Source: Acidobacteriota bacterium (GTDB taxonomy: Bacteria; Acidobacteriota; Vicinamibacteria; Vicinamibacterales; Fen-181). Taken from it: DNA of 64,000 nt. The position numbers and the translations under genes are program-made. The stretch spans positions 1-64,000 of the forward strand of contig PMZR01000127.1 in assembly GCA_003170135.1 (NCBI GenBank), read 5' to 3'. Positions 58,795 to 64,000 of the stretch are shown in pieces; positions within the stretch are counted from its first letter, which is position 1, and the number at the start of each line of letters is the position of its first letter. The notes beneath the pieces are model-generated. The model was given only the letters and a program-made list of their open reading frames with translations. It searched no databases and had not been told where the DNA came from.

Positions 58795-59487
58795 ATGAAG
58801 AGAATCGCGCTGGCCACCTTGTCGGTTGCGCTCGTCGGCAGCCTGCTGCACGCGCAGCAAGCCCCGCCGGCTCCCCAGACCTCGCCGGGACAGCAGATGC
58901 AGAAGCCTGCACAGGCGCCCAGGCTGCCGGCAAGCCCGCCCGGCCAGTCCGCCACGCAGGTAGGCGGCAAGTGGGCGACGCCGCCGGGAAGCGACGAAGC
59001 AACCTACACGGGCGGCAAATGGATCGTGGTGGACTACGGCCGTCCGATCCTCCGGGGTCGCAAGAACATCTTCGGGTCGGGCGCCGACTACGGCAAGATG
59101 GTGAACTCGGGCGCGCCCGTGTGGCGCGCGGGGGCCAACGTCACGACGCGGCTGCGCACCGAGGTGCCGCTCGTGTTTGGTGACAAGACGCTGCCGGCCG
59201 GTGAATACAGCGTGTTCGTGGATCTGAAACCCGCCGCGTGGACTCTGATCGTCTCCAACCAGCCGTACCAGCGGAAGTACGATCCCGCCAACAAGACCGA
59301 CACGTGGGGGTCGTTCAACTACGACCCGAAGTTCGACCTGCTGCGGGTGCCGATGAGGCTCGCCTCCGCGACACCGTCTCTCGAACAGTTCGCCATCGAG
59401 TTTGCCAGTATGACCGACCAGGGCGGCACGCTCGTGATGCGCTGGGACGCGACCGTCGCGTCGGTGCCGTTCAAGGTTGGACAGTAA
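58795..59487 (+). CDS. DUF2911 family secreted protein
   Basis: ATG 58795 with GAAGGAGACG upstream gives 230 residues. Signal peptide (ends SLLHAQ), a Pro/Gln-rich linker, then the DUF2911 domain: GGKWIVVDYGRPILRGRKNIFG, VWRAGANVTTRLRTEVPLVF, LPAGEYSVFVDLKPAAWTLI, NYDPKFDLLRVPM and a strand-rich end. Common in Acidobacteria and Bacteroidetes; function unknown, believed extracytoplasmic. Confidence 0.9.
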   Translation: MKRIALATLSVALVGSLLHAQQAPPAPQTSPGQQMQKPAQAPRLPASPPGQSATQVGGKWATPPGSDEATYTGGKWIVVDYGRPILRGRKNIFGSGADYGKMVNSGAPVWRAGANVTTRLRTEVPLVFGDKTLPAGEYSVFVDLKPAAWTLIVSNQPYQRKYDPANKTDTWGSFNYDPKFDLLRVPMRLASATPSLEQFAIEFASMTDQGGTLVMRWDATVASVPFKVGQ

Positions 59488-59648
59488 GAAGAGTCCGACG
59501 TCCGCCACGCTCCGCAAGCATTTCCTCAAAACCCTCCTCGCTGTAGACTAGCGGCCGCAGTCCGCCCCTTTTGAGCGGACGACATTCCCAACGCCAAGGC
59601 CGAAGGCCCAAAGCCGAAGGCCAGGTTCCCGCATCTTTGAGGAGATCC

Positions 59649-60527
59649 ATGTTCTGCGAAGTCGAACTTCCGCCGATTCCGCCCGGCGCCGCCCGCGCCG
59701 CCGCCCTGGTCGTGCTCAATCCGTCCGAATCGCGGCGGCTGATCGCGAAAGCGACCGTGGCGCTGCCTGAGGTGCAGCACGCCTTCCGGCACGGCACCAT
59801 CATCATTGCCCGCGGCATCACGAATGCGTTCGTGACCGAGGAACTGCTCGGCATTCGCGTGGACCCGAAGGCCGCGCTCACCGTCGGCATGGTGTGCGGC
59901 GGCCTCACGACCGGCCACTCGGGCCCGCCCGCCACGACGCATCATGTGATCAGGCACGGCAAAGTCGTGGAGGGCGCCGACTCGCGACAGGAGATTCTCA
60001 CCTTCGGCCCGGACGATGTGTTCATCAAGGGCGGCAACGCGATCGATGCCGACGGCAATGCCGGCATCCTTACGTCGGGTCTCACCGGCGGCACGATCGG
60101 CATGGCGTGGCCGGTCGTCACCGCGCGCGGGTCGCATCTCGTGATGCCGATCGGGCTCGAGAAACTGATCCCGTCGGTCATCGAGGCCGCCAGGCGCACC
60201 GGCATCTACCACTTCAAGTGGAGCATGGGCCTGCCCGCCCGTCTCACGCCGGTGGTCCTCGGCAAGGTGCTCACGGAAATCCAGGCGCTCGCGCTGCTGG
60301 CAGGCGTGACGGCCACACACGTCGCGTCCGGCGGTGTGGGCGGGTCGGAAGGCGCGGTGGTGCTGTCGATCGAAGGCGAGGAATCGAAGGTCGAGCAGGC
60401 GTTCGAACTCGTCAAGTCGATCAAGGGCGAACCGCCCGTCGCCGCGACCGAGCAGATGTTCATCAAGTCCGCGGGCGACTTCAACTACGAGCCGATGGCG
60501 CAGCTGGCGACGCTGAAAGCGCGGTAA
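59649..60527 (+). CDS. Conserved protein of unknown function
   Basis: ATG 59649 with GAGGAGATCC upstream gives 292 residues, cytoplasmic, rich in Gly and without signal. Segments HGTIIIARGITNAFVTEELLG, CGGLTTGHSGPPATTHHVIRHGK, VFIKGGNAIDADGNAGILTSGLTGGTIGMAWPV and GATHVASGGVGGSEGAVVLSI-like regions are striking and repetitive in Gly. The pattern resembles a nucleotide or sugar-phosphate binding fold, but I do not recognise the family. A flavoprotein remnant follows 30 nt downstream. Confidence 0.75.
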   Translation: MFCEVELPPIPPGAARAAALVVLNPSESRRLIAKATVALPEVQHAFRHGTIIIARGITNAFVTEELLGIRVDPKAALTVGMVCGGLTTGHSGPPATTHHVIRHGKVVEGADSRQEILTFGPDDVFIKGGNAIDADGNAGILTSGLTGGTIGMAWPVVTARGSHLVMPIGLEKLIPSVIEAARRTGIYHFKWSMGLPARLTPVVLGKVLTEIQALALLAGVTATHVASGGVGGSEGAVVLSIEGEESKVEQAFELVKSIKGEPPVAATEQMFIKSAGDFNYEPMAQLATLKAR

Positions 60528-60557
60528 TCGACCGGATCGCCGATACGGAGGATTGCC

Positions 60558-61219
60558 ATGAAGAACGGCAGTGGCAAGACCGGGCGTGGCGTGGGACGCC
60601 GGGCGTTCGTCCAGGCGACGCTCGGGACGACCGTCGCCGGAGTGTGCTCGGCGTTTCAAGGCGGCGCGCCGCGCCAGGCCGCCGGCAAGAAGGCCGTGTA
60701 CCGGGAAACATGCGACACGCCGATCGTGGGGCGGCACCAGGTGGTGGTCGCCGGTGGCGGTCCGAGCGGCGTCATCGCGGCACTGGCGGCGGCGCGCAGC
60801 GGCGCCGACACGCTCCTCATCGAGCGTTACGCGTTCCTCGGGGGCAACGCGACAGCAGGCCTGATGACCTGTTACAACGGGTTCCGCAACCAGCGGCCGC
60901 CCGAAGCGCTGCAGACGGTGAAGGGCATCCCGGCCGAGTACATCGCCGAACTCGTGAGGCTGGGCGGCGTGGCCGATATCGACAGCTACGAACGAACCGT
61001 TCAGCCTGACATCCGGAAGGGCGAATTCCGTACACCGTCGGCTTCGACGCCGAGGCGGCGAAAGTCGCGTGCCTCAATTTGCTGAAAAAGGAAGGCGTCG
61101 GTCACGCGTCCGGGTGTGCGGCCGCGCTGGCCGCGACGAAGGGGGTGACGCCGCGGAACCTGGACGTGAAGGCGCTGCAGAAACTGCTCGTGAGCCAGCA
61201 CGCCGAGCTGCGACTGTGA
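60558..61219 (+). pseudogene. Tat-exported FAD-dependent oxidoreductase, broken
   Basis: N-terminus with twin-arginine signal (GRGVGRRAFVQATLGTTVAG), then the FAD-binding VVAGGGPSGVIAALAAARSGADTLLIERYAFLGGNATAGLM and PAEYIAELVRLGGVADIDS. A frameshift at ~61025-61031 switches frames: the following YTVGFDAEAAKVACLNLLKKEG runs in another frame, and then GHASGCAAALAATKGVTPRNLDVKALQKLL, the normal C-terminus, follows directly. About 250 middle residues are lost. Only the early frame (to 61085) would be translated from the start, as a dead product. Confidence 0.82.
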
Positions 61220-61335
61220 CGCCAGCCGGGGGTTGACTTTGCGCCGCTGACGACCCGCCGCGTCAGCCAGCCAGGGCAACTGTGTTATCGTCGAAAAAGA
61301 GCCGGCTGGCGAGTCAGTGCGGGTGGAGGGAATCG

Positions 61336-62088
61336 ATGGCTGTCGACGTGCGGCGGGCGGACGCGCCCCGAGGAAAGGGCCTCGAGCCGCCGGACATCAG
61401 CGAGCAGGGCGGTCTCAAAGGCGGCATGCCGCAGCGCATGGACGAGCGGTTGTTCATGCAGTTGCTCGCCTTCGGCGAGTGCCCCGACGGGAAGCCGCTG
61501 GCCGATGCGCTCGCGCGCGCGTCAGCGACAGCCGTCGTCTACGAGGACCTCAACGATCCGCGCGGCGTCGCCATCCTCACCGTCAACCGCGACCCCGGCT
61601 TCTTCGTCGATACGCTCCGCCCGATTCTGGCGGCCGAGCCCTTCGCGCGCCTCGCGCCCAAACCCGACCTCACGATGTTCGGACGGACCTACGCGCTGGG
61701 GTACGAGCCGGACCTCGAGGAAACGCTCTTCACCCGACCCACGCGCACGGTCCTCAACCCCGACTGGCGATGGGCGGTCTGGTATCCGCTCCGACGCAAC
61801 GGCCGCTTCGCGCGGCTTCCCTCCGAGGAGCAGCGTACGATCCTGGCCGAGCACGGCGCCATCGGCATGGCATTTGGCGCCGCCGACTTCGCGCACGACA
61901 TCCGCCTGGCCTGCCACGGCCTCGACAAGAACGACAACGACTTCGTCGTCGGTCTCATCGGCAAGGACCTGCACCCGTTGTCGGCAGTCGTCCAGGCGAT
62001 GAGGAAGACGCAGCAGACCGCGCTCTATCTGGATCGGCTCGGACCGTTCTTCGTCGGTCGCGCGCGGTGGCAGAGTCCGATGCGCTAG
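61336..62088 (+). CDS. Chlorite dismutase-family protein (HemQ-like)
   Basis: ATG 61336 with GGAGGG upstream gives 250 residues. The tail WAVWYPLRRNGRFARLPSEEQRTILAEHGAIGMAFG matches the Cld/HemQ family; His173 is the likely haem-iron ligand, and ACHGLDKNDNDFVVGL plus AMRKTQQTALYLDRLGPFF form the other conserved half. Family members decarboxylate coproheme, or detoxify chlorite. The chlorite-specific distal Arg is not obvious, so a HemQ-like or unknown role is more likely. Standing alone, no haem genes adjacent. N-terminal ~30 residues look disordered. Confidence 0.85.
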   Translation: MAVDVRRADAPRGKGLEPPDISEQGGLKGGMPQRMDERLFMQLLAFGECPDGKPLADALARASATAVVYEDLNDPRGVAILTVNRDPGFFVDTLRPILAAEPFARLAPKPDLTMFGRTYALGYEPDLEETLFTRPTRTVLNPDWRWAVWYPLRRNGRFARLPSEEQRTILAEHGAIGMAFGAADFAHDIRLACHGLDKNDNDFVVGLIGKDLHPLSAVVQAMRKTQQTALYLDRLGPFFVGRARWQSPMR

Positions 62089-62133
62089 TCGTTGCGCACT
62101 GCCGACCGCAGACTGCGAACAGCCAACACTCCT

Positions 62134-62415
62134 TTGTCAGATTGTCACGGTTCGGCCTGATTCGCCTCGTGCCGCAAGCCGGCTCGGCACCGCGGCAAAA
62201 CGGCTCGACGGCACAGGTGACCGCGGGCCGCGATGGTCGCGGGCACGGGGGCACCCCACCGCGGCTGCCGCGGCGGGGACCCCGCCAAAGAGGCCGTGCA
62301 TCCGCTCAACCTCGCTGATGCCCCGCGCCGGCGAGCCGTTTTGGCGCTGACGATCATCGCGGTGCTCGCAGGCTTGCGGCACGAGGCGAACCAGGCCGCC
62401 CGTCGAACCTGACAA
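62134..62415. repeat. Long imperfect inverted repeat element (282 bp)
   Basis: Ends TTGTCAG (62134-62140) and CTGACAA (62409-62415) are exact inverted copies. Internal arms match as well: 62161-62180 pairs exactly with 62371-62390 (20 bp), and CAAAACGGCTCG (62196-62207) with 62332-62343. The ~125 bp centre is GC-rich and has no open frame. It has the form of a MITE or a structured RNA. It fills the gap between two convergent genes; no target-site duplication is evident. Confidence 0.85.
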
Positions 62416-62513
62416 GGCAATGCCGCGCGGGACTTGCTATCGTTGCGGAGCGCGGGCGCAGCCGCGGCCAGCGACGAGCCTTGGAGGTCGGTGGCTGACT
62501 GCCCAACGGCGGA

Positions 62514-63068
62514 TCACGACCCGGCCAGCAGAATCCGCAGGCCAATCCCGACGAGCAGGATCCCGCCCGCAATCTCCATCGGCCGTCCGACGCGGGTGCC
62601 CAGGCGCGCGCCCAACCGCACGCCGACGAGCGACAGCGTGCCCGTGATGAGACCAATCACGAACGCGGGGTACCAGATGGACATCCGGAGCATCGCGAGG
62701 CTGAAGCCAACCGCGAGGGCGTCCAGGCTCGTGGCGACCGACAGCATCACGAGTGCGACGCCGCGACTCGGATCGACGCGGGCGGTCTCGTCCGCCGGGT
62801 ACAGTCCGGCGTAGACCATGTGGCCACCGACGGCCGTGAGCAGCGCCCACGCGAGCCAGCCGGCGAATGACGCGACCAGGTGCGCGACTTCGGCGCCCAC
62901 CAGCCAGCCGGCAATCGGCATCAGGTACTGGAACAAGCCGAAGTGGAACGACAGCCGGAACGTGGCGCGCGGCGCCATCCGGCGGTTGGATGCGGCGGCA
63001 CCGATGGAGACGGCGAAGGCGTCCATCGACAAACCGATCGCGATCGTGAGGATCTCGAAAAAGAGCAT
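62514..63068 (-). CDS. mntP: Manganese efflux pump MntP
   Basis: Encodes 184 residues with six helices. The duplicated DUF204 halves show LSMDAFAVSIGAAA and SLDALAVGFSLAML, each with the Asp used for metal transport. MntP exports Mn2+ from the cytoplasm. Only 54 nt separates its start from the end of the glucosidase gene, so a long yybP-ykoY riboswitch leader, typical for mntP in other species, is not present; regulation may be from the upstream gene. Confidence 0.94.
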   Translation of the reverse strand: MLFFEILTIAIGLSMDAFAVSIGAAASNRRMAPRATFRLSFHFGLFQYLMPIAGWLVGAEVAHLVASFAGWLAWALLTAVGGHMVYAGLYPADETARVDPSRGVALVMLSVATSLDALAVGFSLAMLRMSIWYPAFVIGLITGTLSLVGVRLGARLGTRVGRPMEIAGGILLVGIGLRILLAGS

Positions 63069-63122
63069 GCGGTCCAGGCGTGTGAGGAGTGTGGAATGTG
63101 GAGGTTCGACTCCACGCGCCGC

Positions 63123-64000
63123 TCATCGTAGCGCAACTCGCGGCATTCGTCTCCGTTCCCCGATCGCCAGGATCGCGCCCTCGTCTGGGCGCAGCAGCAG
63201 TTCCCCGCTGACCTCGTCGTGGCGATCCATGCGCGTGGACAGAAGCACTTGACCATGGACGCCGCTCTCCAGCCCGACGCGCTCGGGCCGGTCGGTGAAG
63301 TTCAGCGCGATCAGGCGCCGTTCGTGCCCGTGTTCGCGAACGAACGAGACCACGCGATCGGTGCGATCACCGCGCAGATAGGCCCCGTGGGCGAGGGCCG
63401 CGTCCGTTCGACGTAACTCCAGCAGCCGCCGATGGAGCGACAGCATCGAGGACGGGTCGTCGCGCTCGACCGCGACGTTGACGCGCGCGAAGTCCGGCTG
63501 CACCGGCAGCCACGGCTGCCCCGCGGTGAAGCCTGCGTGCGGGCTCCCGTCCCACTGCATCGGCGTCCGCTCGGCATCGCGGCTGAACCCCGGCAGATTG
63601 CGGCCCTTGGGATCGAGCGACGCCCCGTCGGGCGGCATGAGCCCCACCAGTCCCAACTCGTCGCCGTTGTAGATGGTCGGGGTGCCGGGCAAGGTGAGCA
63701 GCAGCATCGCGGCGACGCGCGCCTGCCCGGCGCCCAGCCGCCGCGCCACGCGCGACTTGTCGTGATTGCCGAGCACCCAGGCCGCCGGCGCACCCGGGGG
63801 CAGCGCCTGCTCATAGGCGTCGATTGCGGCGCCGATGGCCGTCGCGGTCCATGGCAACTGGATGAGCTGGAAATTGAACGGCACGTGCGGCGCGGGTCCC
63901 TGCGGACCGTAGTAGGCAACGAGACGGTCGATCGGCAGGTAGATCTCGCCAAGCATCAGTCGATCGCCGTACTCCGCGAGCACCCGCCGCATGCGCGTGA
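63123..64000 (-). CDS. GH13 alpha-glucosidase, C-terminal part (5' end outside window)
   Basis: The frame is open to the window edge, so the Met at 63992 is internal. Residues read GDRLMLGEIYLP (the catalytic acid Glu), PFNFQLIQLPW, WVLGNHDKSRVARR (the NHD transition-state Asp), LTLPGTPTIYNGDELGL, RTPMQWDGSPHAGFT and a C-terminal beta domain ending MPRVALR. This is the pattern of alpha-glucosidase/oligo-1,6-glucosidase enzymes. The nucleophile Asp region lies outside the window. It hydrolyses alpha-glucosides from starch or sucrose-like sugars, probably in the cytoplasm. Upstream of mntP on the same strand. Confidence 0.93.
   Translation of the reverse strand, partial: TRMRRVLAEYGDRLMLGEIYLPIDRLVAYYGPQGPAPHVPFNFQLIQLPWTATAIGAAIDAYEQALPPGAPAAWVLGNHDKSRVARRLGAGQARVAAMLLLTLPGTPTIYNGDELGLVGLMPPDGASLDPKGRNLPGFSRDAERTPMQWDGSPHAGFTAGQPWLPVQPDFARVNVAVERDDPSSMLSLHRRLLELRRTDAALAHGAYLRGDRTDRVVSFVREHGHERRLIALNFTDRPERVGLESGVHGQVLLSTRMDRHDEVSGELLLRPDEGAILAIGERRRMPRVALR

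Noticed and set aside
62514-63122. yybP-ykoY manganese riboswitch before mntP
   Set aside because: Only 54 nt lie between the glucosidase stop and the mntP start, too short for that riboswitch, and no conserved core was seen.
1-64000. tRNA, rRNA, insertion sequence transposase or phage integrase genes
   Set aside because: None recognised in intergenic gaps or open frames. A tRNA scan could still find one that I missed by eye.

Overview
The window is a GC-rich stretch of bacterial chromosome that most resembles an Acidobacteriota genome, probably class Vicinamibacteria. The evidence is a protein of the acidobacterial VWFA-related type, ADOP-type (MacB/FtsX-like) permeases, a BNR/VPS10 propeller exoprotein, a tricorn-like S41 protease, two M28 peptidases with PA domains, DUF2911 and DUF2914 proteins, a TonB receptor, and many intergenic degenerate short repeats. 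The taxonomic call is inference. No rRNA, tRNA, phage, integrase, transposase or CRISPR array was seen.

Layout. 1-4153: end of a sensor kinase, a PepSY-like secreted protein, a conserved secreted protein, an HD-GYP protein and a tandem FKBP isomerase. 4270-13146 (minus): an eleven-gene operon for a membrane-bound group 4 [NiFe] hydrogenase. It has complex-I-like membrane subunits, both CxxC nickel motifs in the large subunit, and its own maturation protease. Two perfect TTGTGA-N6-TCACAA sites lie just upstream, at 13184-13223. 13616-19372: a flavin/PNPOx protein, a TonB receptor, a BlaI/BlaR1-type pair and a DUF2914 membrane protein. 19482-26332: a type II topoisomerase B subunit, a Cys/Met-metabolism PLP enzyme and the propeller exoprotein. 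26508-33000: a permease remnant, a cyanophycinase-like peptidase, a dicarboxylate symporter, a full ADOP permease and a LysE exporter. 33279-48418: tricorn-like protease, VWFA protein, M28 peptidases, glutaredoxin fusion, an ECF sigma/anti-sigma/secreted-protein operon and MurJ. 48505-55934: an M2 peptidase remnant, an atypical SDR, a PLP decarboxylase, a truncated class III aminotransferase, and a four-gene ABC-transporter operon with a clear promoter and operator. 56181-64000: amidohydrolase, APC permease, DUF2911 protein, an unknown conserved protein, a broken flavoprotein, a chlorite-dismutase-family protein, MntP and the end of a GH13 glucosidase.

Functionally the window suggests a heterotroph with a large secreted peptidase set, TonB-dependent uptake and amino-acid transport. 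The energy-converting hydrogenase is the metabolic highlight. The second theme is genome decay and repeats. Over a dozen intergenic tracts carry degenerate 6-9 bp repeats, each with a different unit, and three of the four gene remnants lie at or close to such tracts. Short palindromes also lie in frame inside or at the start of at least three genes.
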